A DNA stretch of 64,000 nt from Leptodontidium sp. MPI-SDFR-AT-0119 (lineage: Eukaryota > Ascomycota > Leotiomycetes > Helotiales > Leptodontidiaceae): NCBI GenBank assembly GCA_020726505.1, contig JAHLEZ010000029.1, positions 372,001 to 436,000 of the forward strand, written 5' to 3'. Every line of letters starts with the position of its first letter. The first letter of the stretch is position 1. Made by a program: the position numbers and the translations under genes. The notes beneath the pieces were generated by a model. It had not been told where the DNA came from. It saw only the letters and a list, made by a program, of their open reading frames with translations, and searched no databases. Positions 33,512 through 45,302 of this stretch are shown here, one piece after another.

Positions 33512-34360
33512 CTCGGACTGTGGATGAAAGGATAGTAGAAATTTGGTGTCAAGGAGATTGGATTCTGGAGTTCACAAGAGTCGAAGGGGGTTGTTCAGAT
33601 CATATACCAGTAACCAAGCTGAGTGCTATCCTCATGGCAAGAGCTACCTGCCTCGGTGGATTGTTGTTTCACGGAGATCGTCCGATCGATAATTGAAGGT
33701 AACGTGAGATCATGTCGTGCATCGCGAAAGTCCCTTACGTTTTATGTTGTTCCGAGTCCAAAGCGACGATCTTCGCAAATTGGGGTCGCTCCAAAGCAGA
33801 GACCTGAACACAGAACCCAAAGATCCAAAAACGATTGAACGTGCAATATTTCCAATCTGGTGAAGTTTAACTTGCGGGGTGATATGAGATACTTAGAAAG
33901 TCTACTTACTTTGTGTACGTCTGCTGTGTCTGATAAGTTGTGAAGTACAAGTGGAGAGAAAGTCTATTGCTCTATTCCTGAATACGAGTGATGATCATCG
34001 GATCTAGGCCACCGGTACTCCCCCAAGTAGATCACACGAAGTGATACTTGGAGATTGCATAGTGAACACGACAGGCACGCGTACATCGGGAATGTTTCAA
34101 GATTGAGGGGTAGATTTATCCTCGGTACGAGAGCTCGGCTCAGATTGCTTCCTGGCAGTCTAGTGTGGAGAATCATCGAACTTATCTTTGCACCAACTCG
34201 GGGAGTCTGTCTTCGGGCAGCTCGAACCTTCACCCGGTATTCCCAGGATTTGTAGCTACTTGTTCCCCTCAAAAGAAACGGCAATACTCCCCAACTTTCC
34301 TAGTGAGTCCGTTGAACGCAGCGGTTCTGTCTGAGAACTACGCTCTTTGAACGACGATGG
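33512..34360. other. Intergenic region
   Basis: Promoter side of the minus-strand small secreted protein and 3' flank of the transcription factor gene. Short antisense frames only. Confidence 0.5.
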
Positions 34361-36133
34361 CTACCACTCAACATACTCCACTGTGACTGGAACTGGATCA
34401 GGACCAGACACAAGCGATTTGCTGATGTATTTTACTGTCCCTCTCTTTTTGCTGTTATCAAATTCAACTTCCACGCCTGCAAGCCTTCTCGAGTTCGGCA
34501 GATCCGCAGGAACAACAGGCTGCGCCAACCCTTCCTCCTCAATTTCAACAATACGCCTCGCTACCCTGCCCACCAACATACTGTGATAAATTCCCTCTTG
34601 TCTATCCGTGCTCATCAACAAGTTCAAAGCTTTCCATCTCGTCTCCCCGTCTCGACACTTCGAAATGACGCCGAACAAACTGATGATGATTCCAGTGTCC
34701 AGACAAAACATCGGCCTTGGCCTTTCCATCACCGCTTCAGCAGCGATGATTTTCTCACAGAGCTCGACAATAAGTTTGAACTGCGGGAGATACTCATCGA
34801 AGACGCTCTCGTCGCTGATGAGACCATTCCGTCCAATGGCCGTGTTGACGCCCATGAAAACCCGATGCATTTTCAACATCAGTACGCCGCGGTCATTGAC
34901 GAGATGCGGATTTCGCGACAGGAACGCTTCGAAGGCTTGACTCCATTGCTTCAATCGAATGGATGAAAAGCTGTGGATAAGGTCGAGAGTGACTCGCATG
35001 TCTGCCAAGTCAGGTGGAGTCTTATTCCTGAGAGCGGCGTCGAGCATGCGTACTCCATGGTTGCGGATGTAATCCAGTGCCAGGCAAGCTTCATCTGAGC
35101 TTTTGAAAATGGTGGGTATGTCAGGGCCGTAGCCCGTCGAAGGCATATTGAATTTGCGAGCAGATAAGGCACGCTTTCGGTTGTTGACAAGTCCTGATGC
35201 TTGGACGTCGAATTCGATAAAGATTAGACTGAGTGTGGTAAGTGGGACGTATGGAACCTGAGGAAGCTCCAGTGATGCTTGCGATGACGGTGAGGATGAT
35301 TCTGAGTAGTCTGGAGATATTGGCGTTGATGAAGTTTGTGCGATCTCTTCGATGATCTTGACCCCGCCATTGATATGCGAGAGAGCCATTGAGTACTCGC
35401 CGCGAAGATTCTAGACGAGTTACAATCTGTACAATGTTCAGAGTCTGTTATCACTCACCTCGAAGCAGACGAACAATATGCAGGTGATGAGTGCCACATC
35501 AGCAGCTGGCTTGCCCCGCCTGATGGCGGGGTTCACCAAATGTCCCAGAGCTTTGACATACTGCTGCACCGCAAACTCGGTGTTTCTACTCTCATCGCTG
35601 TGATGAGTAAGTGACCGAGACGTCAGTTCGAAATGCTCATGGAGAGCTCCCAAGGCGACGGCTGCGTGTCGAACAGCTGGTTCATGATAGGCTGCTTGTA
35701 GAAGCAGGCGGTTCAGTTGCTTCCAGGACGGAGAACCAAATATGCTGGAGAGCTGAGGGATGGTGTTCTGATGGAAGAAGCTGAAGCTTCGTTGTTCTAA
35801 ATTTGATTCAAGGAGGTTCAGCGATGGAGATGACTCAATCGAAGAGCTTCTCTTTGCAATGTCGTGCGGTGTGGTCTGGGGTGGGGTTTGCCTAGAGGTC
35901 GTTGATGCGGGGGTGCCCGAGTAGAAATATCCATCACATTTGCGTCCAGTTGAAACACAACGTTTGCAAGCTGGTTTACCTTCGTCGCATTTCACATGCC
36001 GTATTCTGTAAGATATTAGTCTTAGTTTTGAGATGGAGCCGGGGGACAATTACTTGCAAGTTTTACATCCCGTGGAAACCTTCGGCTTGTAAGCTCGTAT
36101 GCGTCCTGGCCTATTAGGACCGGACTTTGTCAT
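34361..36133 (-). CDS. Zn2Cys6 fungal transcription factor
   Basis: Three exons: 36133-36054, 36005-35459 and 35410-34361, with two 48 bp introns. The first intron splits the zinc cluster, which reads after splicing CKTCKIRHVKCDEGKPACKR and continues CVSTGRKC, i.e. the full C-x2-C-x6-C-x6-C-x2-C-x6-C pattern. The basic N-terminus MTKSGPNRPGRIRAYKPK precedes it. A Ser/Pro/Thr-rich linker follows, then a helical region (LLLQAAYHEPAVRHAAVALG) typical of the Fungal_TF_2-like effector part. Total about 558 residues with no lesion. Proteins of this type bind CGG-type half sites in the nucleus. No obvious target cluster adjoins it. The unspliced frame starting at 36049 would miss half the zinc cluster. 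Confidence 0.92.
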
Positions 36134-37073
36134 AATGGAAGCCACTTCACGCACAGCGGCGTATGGACTTTTTTATGCCGTCTCGATGATAACTAACGGT
36201 TTCTAAGCTCAATTCATTCGGGTCCACTGGGGTTGGAATCTTTCTCTGAAGCTTAAAAGACGTGTAGCAGTAGGAGGATAAGAAACCACTTAAGAGATCG
36301 CATGTACGAGGAAGAGCGTGTTCAACATTCGGATTTTGAAAGGGAAGTCGATGGTCGTTGTTCTCTATGTGGATTCGATTGCGCCACCCCCTGGAGACGA
36401 GTCTTAAACGGGAATCATGTCCGGTTCAAACGAACACACCAATTGAATGCACGGATATACGATAGTGGGGCAGGATTCTGCTCACGCAACTGTGACTAGT
36501 CATATTCTAGACAACGGAAAAAAAGTGTGACACAAATACTTTTTTCGAATGAAATACAAAGGCGGCCTCTGGTATATTCAGAGATCAGAATGGGGGGAAA
36601 ATTGAATTTGGCATGGGACACAAACGACAAAGTAGTCGGCAGTAAAGAACGAGTAACAAACCCCAACTAACTCATCAAGATCCAGGCTGTCACTTGTGTG
36701 CATCGCCCTTTCGTCTCTTCTGAATCGCCTCAATCGTTTTGGTGAACATTCGTTGTATTTCCTAACCTTTAATACTTTCTACGCTCGTTGACGCCTCCGC
36801 ATCCATCCCGAATCCTCTTGCTTCCTGCAAGTCTGTTGCTCAGCGACCACCCGTCCAATCCATCCAGCCTCACAACACTCGTTCAATCCTACCCGATTTC
36901 CTCCCATTCGAACTGGAACGCGTGTTGAAATACGGAAACAGCATCTGCTAGGCATATCGACACAAAGTACGTGTGAAAGGGAACCATTGGGGAAACTTGG
37001 TCTTGGTGATCCTCGAAAACCAACAAAAGGCTTCAAAGCCAGAGGGAAGGACAAACACCTCAACGTTCACGCC
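36134..37073. other. Intergenic region
   Basis: Divergent promoter space between the regulator (minus) and the chitin synthase fragment (plus). A 65-codon frame at 36302 has CSLCGFDC but no supporting context and is not called. Confidence 0.5.
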
Positions 37074-38795
37074 ATGGCGGGTAATAATCGCATGTCGATG
37101 TACTCGACAACCTCTTCTGTACAAGGAGGACATCGAAACATCAATTCGGCTGCCCAACAATCAACACAAGTCTCAACTACCACTCTCCTGAATGCCATCC
37201 ACACACTATATACTTCAGGTCAACCATACAGGCTGGACGCTAGCAGTACTTTGGTAGTGAATAGCTGGCTCACTGCTTCTCAACCCGATCAACAAGGACG
37301 AGCTGGCGGTACAGTTGACGCTGCCCTGTCTGCCCGAGCATGGGAACATGCTAGACGCCGTGCTGAGGATGGTTGCATAGTCTTGGGGTATGTTCTGGCA
37401 TTTCATATCTTGAGGCTCTTCTAACTTGAATAATAGCTCCCTGCACGAATCAACACCCTCAATTCTAGCACCCTTCCTCCAAACCCTTCCCCTCTATATC
37501 CCTACATCCCTATATACAGCTCTCAACGCACTTCGCCCTTTCATTCATTCCGTTTCACCACAGAACCACTCGGCACCTCGTCAATCTGCTCTTGGTGTTA
37601 CTTTAACCCTCACACTTTCTGGAAATCTAACAGCGGCGACTCTCGCTCTATCCGAAGGAGGAATTGATACTTCGAAAGGTCTCCTTAACATCCCAGCCGA
37701 GTCAGGATACAGAGCTTTCGACGTATTCTACTATCTCCTCACATCCGCTTCTACACCCGCAGAGCGAGAATTTCTAGGACTGAAAAGTGCTTCCAGCTAT
37801 GCTCTCCTTGCAAAGTCTGGAACATATGACCCTCCTTCCTATCTGCCAACCGGAGATGACGCAGCAGCTGCCGACGATTTCCGGGCCTCATTGAAGGAAA
37901 TCGGCATCAAGGGAGCAGCGCACAGAAATCTGATCTCGAGTTTGGCAGGATTACTCAAGCTCGGTGATACTCTGAACTTCAATTTGGATGAGGATGCTTT
38001 GGAGGAAGTCTGCGAAGATGTTGGAGGTTTGCTCGGTCTTGAGCCCGAGGTACTCGTCAACCAATGTAATACTTCAAAACGGGAAACCTTGATCGGTGGA
38101 CTTTACGAGGCCCTAGTGGATTAGGTCATTCTCAAGGCCAACGAAGCAGTTACTACTAAAATGGCCCACATCAGAGATGGTGATTCTTCCGAAGGTGGCC
38201 CTGGAGCCAGAACGCCAAATACCGAAGAGGATAATGGCGACACTGTCTACATTACCGTTCTTAAGATCCCAGATCCAACCCTCGAAAAAGCCGCAGCCAT
38301 GCGAAGTGTCTTCGATGATACTCAAGGTATCAACTTCGAGATGAAGGAAGATGGAGTTGATGTGGTAGCAGCAGGCTCATCGATTCTTCGCGAAATGCAA
38401 AATGCCGTGTCCGAAGTTGGTCCTGATCTTGGAATCATGACAAGACCAGCTAGACGAGAGCGTAAGCATGAGCTAGAAAAGCGTGACGCTGTGCTGGAGA
38501 AGGTTGGAAAAGAGGGAGAAGATGATGGTTTCCTGAAGAAGATTCTCTTTCCCGTAGAAGGCCAAGGGGTCAATCAGGGTCGTCAAGGCCGCATCGACTT
38601 GCCAGCCGTGTTGGGAAGCAGTCGTGTCTGGTATCATCTCTCGCTTCACCCTACAAACGAATCCCTAGCAAGCCTTGCTGCTCTTCCTTCAATGACTTCT
38701 GCTTGGTCTGCAGGAACCGTTTCGAGACAACTTCGAGTCTGGAGACTTCCTGAATGGGCAAATCGGAGGAACAAGAACCAGGGGTTGGCCCGGTC
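37074..38795 (+). pseudogene. Myosin-motor-type chitin synthase, N-terminal fragment with internal stop
   Basis: Starts [20 protein letters not shown] and continues [21 protein letters not shown] 49 bp intron (37388-37436) joins [22 protein letters not shown]. The rest ([60 protein letters not shown]) matches the degenerate myosin-like domain that precedes the glycosyltransferase in class V/VII-type chitin synthases. At 38122-38124 a TAG stands where a Trp is expected (EALVDW), after which the same frame continues [44 protein letters not shown] and [20 protein letters not shown]. Similarity ends at about 38795 (NRRNKNQ). The membrane spans and the catalytic domain are absent, about two thirds of the expected protein. 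The sequence is otherwise well kept, so the truncation is young. Confidence 0.72.
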
Positions 38796-39127
38796 GTGCG
38801 AACCCGTAAAGTGTGCTGGGCCAACTGGGCTGGCACGTAATGTGTGCTCGACCAGGTGCGCCAACCAGCATTGTGGGCTGGCACCCCAACTGTCCTAGCC
38901 TTCACAAGTATGGACCTCTACTCCTGAATCTAAATGCTAACTTTCATCGTCACAGGAGTAAACACCACAACACAGTCCATCTCACGACAGTTTCTTTCAC
39001 AGGTATGCATAAGAGGTGTTTTAATCATTTTATTTAAGTATCTCTGTTCGAGGCAGCGGAATGGGAACTGGACAGACGCGTGGCAACAAGAACCAAGAAA
39101 CATGACACAGTTCTACACTCCCCTTCA
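38796..39127. other. Short GC-rich repeat-like stretch and spacer
   Basis: 38796-38890 contains recurring GGTTGGCC, GGGCCAACTGGGCTGGC and GGTGCGCCAACC words immediately after the chitin synthase breakpoint. The remainder has nothing recognisable. Confidence 0.4.
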
Positions 39128-39748
39128 CTAATGACGAGCTCTATTCTGCCTATCTCCCGGAGGAAGCTCTCTCTCAAGCATCACGTTAGATGCGGACACC
39201 ACAAGCTGGTTGTTAACCTTAATCCTGTCCTCAGGGACCAGGAGGATAGTGTTCGACCCGTCGGCAGTGGCTGCTTGGAAACATGTTCTTGGGACTAACA
39301 CATTGAGTGAGCTGTCAAACGGCCGTATTCCCTTTCTCATGTACTTCTTCGCCACCCGCTCCACTTCGGACGGATCAGAAATGTCAACTAGAAGACTACG
39401 ATCGGTCCTCCAAATGCCTCGCTCGTGAATTTTGAACTCAATGCGTACTGTAGAGGCCGCAGGCAACATCTGCAGCTGTTTGTCTGGAGCCTGGTGGTGC
39501 TCTTGCCTGTTGCCATCAGTATCAACGTTGTCTGTACCAATCAGCTCCCGGTAGGAGTGAACAAGGTCTTCCAGATCCTCGGTAGCCTGGCCTCCAGAAG
39601 TGCTAGCAAGCCCATCCGCGATGATTCTCTCAAGATCAATGAACGTGCCTGGTCTCTGGTCTCTCGCTGTTGGCTGTGAAGAGGCAATCCCCTCTCGCGC
39701 ATTGTTGGGATCGTCCAGTAATGCCTGTCTTTCTTGTCTGTTTGGCAC
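39128..39748 (-). CDS. Conserved fungal hypothetical protein
   Basis: 206 residues, single exon, starting MPNRQERQALLDDPN. The N-terminal half is polar and probably disordered. The C-terminal half is compact: IEFKIHERGIWRTDRSLLVD, DPSEVERVAKKYMRKGI and VPRTCFQAATADGSNTILLV, then VNNQLVVSASNVML. From memory this C-terminal pattern recurs in many uncharacterised ascomycete proteins near accessory genes, but I cannot name a domain. No signal peptide or membrane span; the frame is intact. Confidence 0.62.
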   Translation of the reverse strand: MPNRQERQALLDDPNNAREGIASSQPTARDQRPGTFIDLERIIADGLASTSGGQATEDLEDLVHSYRELIGTDNVDTDGNRQEHHQAPDKQLQMLPAASTVRIEFKIHERGIWRTDRSLLVDISDPSEVERVAKKYMRKGIRPFDSSLNVLVPRTCFQAATADGSNTILLVPEDRIKVNNQLVVSASNVMLERELPPGDRQNRARH

Positions 39749-39943
39749 CCAAACCTCTCTTCATGATACATTTGCGAGTTAGCGCGGAGAATGTTGACCG
39801 GGATATGATGCTTGGAGAAGGCTGAGTAGAACGAGAAATAAAATTATATCCGCTGCCGACAGCATAGTATGTATGATCAATACTTCAATGCCTGTCAAAA
39901 GATCCATCACAAAGTCAAAGGCATCCAATCACTGTGCGTTCAA

Positions 39944-40269
39944 ATGAAATTATTTAATTTCAACTTCTTCCTGTCCCTGTGCTTGGGCTTTCTGGATCTC
40001 GCTTCAGCATTTTCAAGTCATGCCACACCAAGAAACACATCAACAGCTATAAACGCAAGCCACCCTATGATCAATATCGATTATACTCAATATACTGGAC
40101 TCAGCAACGACAGCTCAGGCATAACCCACGTCCGGGCATTCGGTACGCCGCACCACCAACTGGACACCTCCGCTACCAAGCCCCCCAACCACCTCTTCCA
40201 TCCAACGACTCTATGCCGATAGACCCAATATCCTTCTCCGACTTTCCACTGCACAGGCCGGAGTGTTGA
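39944..40269 (+). pseudogene. Type-B carboxylesterase, N-terminal piece
   Basis: Begins with signal peptide MKLFNFNFFLSLCLGFLDLASA, then NIDYTQYTGLSNDSSGITHV. A frame change near 40133 is needed to continue as the diagnostic IRYAAPPTGHLRYQAPQPP (family: GIRYAxPPxGxLRFxxP). One G lost from a GGGG run would explain it (CGGGCATT for CGGGGCATT). Similarity stops near 40262. The nucleophile elbow (GESAGG) and everything after are absent from this strand. See the opposite-strand piece at 40604-41438. Confidence 0.68.
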
Positions 40270-40603
40270 GACTTCATAATAGATTCAATATTTATTTCAA
40301 GTGTCAGAAGAATTGATGATAGAATGAAATAGTAATTTATTATTGAAGTAGGTAATATAAAAGTGGCGGTGAGTTAAGCGAGGTGGCCGGAAGGGGGGCT
40401 TAATAGGTCCAAAACGACGAACGTACTCCGCTCTCGACCAACCTACCTTGATTTTGCTCACGATACTATTTATCTTACTACGCCCTACTATCCTTCATGG
40501 TGCAGCGTTTACATCCAAGCTCAAAGCAAGCTGTCAAGGGATAACCCAAGCCATTTGCACTGCTCGAGCTCTCTAAATCCACCCATGGTCGATCTAGGCC
40601 ACT
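40270..40603. other. Spacer between the two esterase pieces
   Basis: 334 bp, AT-rich at its left end, with no open frame of note and no trace of the missing central part of the esterase. Confidence 0.5.
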
Positions 40604-41438
40604 TCAAAGACAAAGTCTGCATCTTCCCAACAACATCTCTCCACGGATAAACGCAGCCCACCGGTCGAGGACCTCTCTCTCAAACTCCCTGTCTCCCTTC
40701 CCATCCCGATACGGCAGCCCGAACTGTCTGATATTCCCAAAGACGTACAGAAGCTGACCAGAGTGACAATTGAAGTTATCGAATCTGACGTTCGGATTGC
40801 CTAAGGGATGCTCCCTTGACCGAGGAGCGTCGCAAATATCAAGACGAGGCCAGTCGGGTGTCTGGTAGGATCGATCGAATTCGAAGAAGTAAGTCTCCTT
40901 GAATACGCCATTCATGAGACCTGCATATGCTGTTGCCTGGTTCATGCAGCGATAGCCTAGATCTGTGTATGTTCGTGCTCCCACAGCCCAAACGGCTAAT
41001 GTTTCGTTCTTGAGGTTGGGTAGTGGAAACAAAGAGCGTGGAGGGTTTGGCAGGCCTTGACTGGTCAGCCATTCCTCCTGATCTTTTGATGTGATGTTTA
41101 GGGTGAGTTGCAGGAAAGGTGCAGCATCGTCCGCAGTGTAACCCGTCATCAACCGGTAAGATGCTTTTGCACCTTTGCTGACATTGAGTCGTGGAGTTGT
41201 CAGATAGTCGCCATCAATGACCAAACCATTACCAAAATTTGCTGCTATATCTACCAGCACTTTGGCGTCTAGCTTCCTCAAGCATGCAACTTGAGATGAA
41301 GCATTCGTACATCTGGTTGCCTCAAGGAAGTCATTGATAACCAATTCCTCATACCTATCCAGCGTCAAATAGTCTGCGGACCCTGGTATGCCAGGACCAT
41401 CGTCCCATTTTGAACCAATTTTGGATTCCTTCATGCGA
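40604..41438 (-). pseudogene. Type-B carboxylesterase, C-terminal piece (opposite orientation)
   Basis: The reading frame from about 41430 downward gives DYLTLDRYEELVINDFLEAT, CTNASSQVACLRKLD, NFGNGLVIDGDYLTTPR, LMTGYTADDAAPF and FNCHSGQLLYVFGNIRQFGL, ending at 40604. This is the second half of a fungal carboxylesterase, including the catalytic His region (NCHSGQL). It has no start codon of its own in the right place, lacks residues up to about 270 of a normal enzyme, and abuts the stop codon of the chitinase gene at 41439 with no spacer. Together with the plus-strand N-terminal piece it looks like one gene broken by inversion plus deletion. Confidence 0.68.
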
Positions 41439-44400
41439 TCACAACTCATCCTTCGCATTGATAGTATGACCTGGAGGCGGCTCAGGAGTAATAGTTGGCG
41501 TGCTCGACGGCTGTCCACCTGGCGTGTTGAACTCCCCCATCGGACACCACGGATACCCATGCCATCCCTTGAAAGAAATCTGATCCTCAAAGTTCTTGCC
41601 AAAACGATCTTTCAATCCTAAGCAGTAACACAGCGGTGCATGCTGACCGTTATCATTATCCTCAAGCAGCGCGCCTGGGCCTGCTAAGGCGTGGAAGAAT
41701 TTCGAGACATTCGGCGTCCAGCCGTAGGAGGTATCGAGGGCGCAGATTGGAATGTTAAAGACACCAGGCAGGGAGACGCTGTCGGTGAGTAGGTTACGAG
41801 TGGTGGTTTCGAGCGTCTTGGCGATATCTGGTTGGGGATTGTAGTCATAGCCACCCATGGCGTAGCCGTCGGCAGAGGATTCGATGATCTGGTGAGTGGT
41901 GATACCGACTTGTTCGACGTTGCCCCAGCCCGGTGGATCTTGGATGCGTGGGTCTTTGGCGGTTTGTAGAGGAGCGGATTGGGGGAAGACAGACATGAAG
42001 AAGTAGCCGCGGCCTTTGTAGTAGTGTTTGAGACGCGAGTCATTGTTTCCAGAAAAGGCGTAGTGGGAGTTGACTTGTGAGTATTAGAGGAGATTCATGA
42101 AAAAGAGGGAGGATTAGACTTACATTCATCTTCAGTCATAGGGTATGACATTAGCCATACACGCTGAGTGTGCTGTTAAGTGAAAAGTTAGCGAAGTTTC
42201 ACAAAAGTGGCACTGGGGACTGAGCGACGATCTGTGTGTTGAGTTTGGTGAGACGGTGATACTAAATCAGCCGACTGGACTTTCTCTTGTATATTCCACA
42301 GGTTAAGGGGCATGGGGAAGACTTACCCATGCCCAGTTGATAGCAGCGGCGCTGGCATGCTTGGCAAACACGGCGTTTATCTTATTAGTATTCAGCTCCT
42401 TTGGGTTCAATATGGGTATTTTGGCCCAATCCACCCAATCACCGCCTTGAAATGTCTGTTCTAAACTGATATCCTGGGACTTTCCCTTTCCATGCGAGTG
42501 TCCACTAACTTGAAAATCCGTGAAAAAGGCGCTCACGGATTTTTCGGCGGTGTCCAGGATATCATGCATGAACCTGGAATTTGTTAGCTGTATACAAGAC
42601 CAGTGGCAAGATTACAGACTTCTGGAACTGCCCCAACTCCTTCACAGCATCCTCTGTCGGGGTAGGGATTGCAGTGACAATGCCACCAGCAAGACCACCG
42701 GCGAAAGCACCAACGCCTCCTGCCACAGGATTTCCTGTAAGAGCCAAAAGGACGCTCACAGCTGTACCAATCCCCAAAATCGCTTCTTTTATGGGCAATG
42801 CGTTGTAGTCTGCCACATCGCTATTGGTGTTGAAATGAGACTGGAACCAGTCGGGCAATGAATTCCACTCATCACGTGCATGACCGATTGCTGTGTAGAT
42901 GTCGTGGAGTACTTCCATCATATTGTAAAATGCGATGATGACCATCTGCTCCTTACCATTAGCCTATACAAACCTGCAAAGAAAGGCAGAACCAAAAAAA
43001 AGTAGCTGTATCGGGACTACAGGTAGCTCTTAAGGACTGAGGAACATACATAGGCTGGGCCTGACCCAGAAGCATCTGCAGCGTCGTCCATGTCGCCACA
43101 ATTCGGTGCTTCGCAACTACTACTAATTTCACAGGATCTGATGCTTTCACGTAGACCCCAGGGAGTTGCGAAGTCTGGCATGAAAAAGCTTCGTGGACCA
43201 GGATGCCACTTTTTTTGGATCCAGTCTATCTCTACAGTCAGTGAATCTGATCAGAAAATCGAGATAGAGCTCATAATACCTGAAAAATATGTGCCTGCAT
43301 GAGCGAAGCCCCACATATTAGAAGTCACACCATGGATGTCTTGAAATTCTAGATATACCGTTAGCACACAGTGAGGAGGCTTCATAGTTATACTCACTCT
43401 CCAAATCCTTGCATGTTGAATTGATATTCAGGTCAGGTCCATGCCCGCCTTGGTGACCATGCGTGGGACTATGAAATCTGCCAAGATCCATTGCCCAGTC
43501 GACAATGCCGCCGAAGTTCTTCGCCTTGTAGCTAGAGATGCGAGACTTGCGAGTATTATCGTCCATGAAAGAAACCCAGTTCTTGTCTCCGTATCTCAAA
43601 ATCACAGAATCACTAGTCTGATCGTAGTGTGTCTTCGCCTTTTTGTCCTTATTGATGATATCATTTATCTCAGCGTTTGATATGTAACCAGCAGTTTCCG
43701 TGCATATACCAGGATGGGCACCAGACTTGGGCCCTGTGAACGTGCAGTCTGGCCCGCTGCAGTCCGGGTCTTTCATCTGAAAGCTTCGTCCATAGCTCGC
43801 AATACCGACCACAATCTTGGAAGCTGGCACACCTGCTTTTGTAATCATCGAAAGTGCATTGATGGTTTCGGTATAGTTGACATGTGATCGAAGGCAACTG
43901 CCATGCGGACAACCCTCTGCGGCATACTTATTCTCGTAGTCCCATTGGCCATGGAGATCATATGTCATATAGACGATGTAGTCGACAATTTTGCTTATCT
44001 CTGCGATTGGGAATCCCTTGAGATACCAATATGATGCAGGTGCTGCAATTGAAAGCGTCTTACTCTTGTCTAGCATTGACTTCATGGTCTTAAGGAAGGC
44101 GAGATAACGTTCGCCATCGCCCTTATCGCCTGGAGGAATGTTCGGAATGTCAATAGCTCCCGGATATTCCCAATCAAAGTCCACTCCATCCAGGTTGTTA
44201 GTGCGTACAAAACTTGCTACATTCTTTGCAAATGTAGCTCGATTGGAGTCTGTGACAGCATTTCGGAATATCGGATAAGAGTCTTGAGACGTTGAAAAGG
44301 ACCATCCACCAAAGGAGACGACCTTTTTGAAACCATGCTGTTTCTTGAACTCCTCAAATTGTTCCTTGTCCGTGATCTTGACTTCGAAGCCCGGAGTGAT

Positions 44401-45302
44401 TTCCGCAAATGAGAAGTGAACAACATCGTACTGACTGGCATCGATTTGAGAAGCATCCATATTCAAGCAGGGCCGACCCATATTCCAGGCTTCGAAATAG
44501 CCCACACTGCGAGAAACAGCCGGAGGTTCACCGTTGTTGACTATCTGCATTCCACAGTTGGAGATGCAGCCGTTTGTGTGAGGAGCAGACGTTCCTGGGT
44601 TGCCAGTGCTTGAATTTGTTTTGATACAAAACTCGGCTGTTGTACCGCACTGGCCCCATTTGTTACAACAAGCCTTGAGTGGGCAAGGGTTGAGATCTGC
44701 GAGGTTTGACATGTCTTTGGGGGGTTTGGTTCCAGGTACTTGCGGACCACAAATGGTGCCTTTGATGGGGGCAGGCATTGGGGGTGCGCCGTGACTGAGA
44801 CAGAATGTCTGTTCTGCTTGGAGGTTTATGCAACCCTCCCAACCCCAGGTATGGTGGTTCATGCTATTGATCTCGGTGACCGTGAGACCGTGAGCAGCTC
44901 CAATGGCAGCACCTGCGCCTGTCAGTTGACTGTTAAGATGGGACGAAAGCTCGCAGACTCACAATTGTCTCCATGCGTTGCAGAATAGGTTGCACATGAG
45001 CCATCAGGATTTGGTTTTGGTTTGAGGTCAGGAAGGCCACCGGGAGAACAGCACACATGTTGCTGTGTCTGTAAGGTTGAGCAGAGATGAGGATCGGGAT
45101 TGTACTTTTCAAAGTCATGGCCACTTATGCCACATCGTTTGGCCAAAGAGCCGCACGAGTCTCCAGGGTGGACCTGAATCGTGCGACAGCGACCTTCATC
45201 CTGATTTGGATTTTGTGGTTGTTGAGTGGACACTGTTATTAGAAGTGCCACAAGTGATATTCTGAATATCATAGTCAGGCTGGTAAGCTTGATGGAATTC
45301 AT
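41439..45302 (-). CDS. LysM-CBM18-GH18 chitinase with long C-terminal region
   Basis: Eight exons fit by phase: 45302-44963, 44912-43398, 43348-43280, 43231-43050, 42963-42620, 42573-42327, 42172-42124 and 42073-41439, coding about 1,126 residues. Order: signal peptide (MIFRISLVALLITVSTQ within the first 27), LysM 1 (IQVHPGDSCGSLAKRCGI), LysM 2 split by intron 1 (HGDNCAAIGAAHGLTVTEIN), CBM18 chitin-binding Cys cluster (CPLKACCNKWGQCGTTAEFC), then GH18 with the catalytic DxxDxDxE as LDGVDFDWEYP. The C-terminal 500 residues contain a Gly/Ala-rich hydrophobic stretch (GNPVAGGVGAFAGGLAGGI) and end INAKDEL. This is the architecture of subgroup C (killer-toxin-like) chitinases, which degrade chitin of fungal or host walls. 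The exact 3' end coincides with the esterase breakpoint, so the last residues may not be original. Confidence 0.9.

Noticed and set aside
36302..36499. 65-codon plus frame with CSLCGFDC
   Set aside because: A two-cysteine pair alone does not make a zinc finger, and there is no support from splicing or neighbours.
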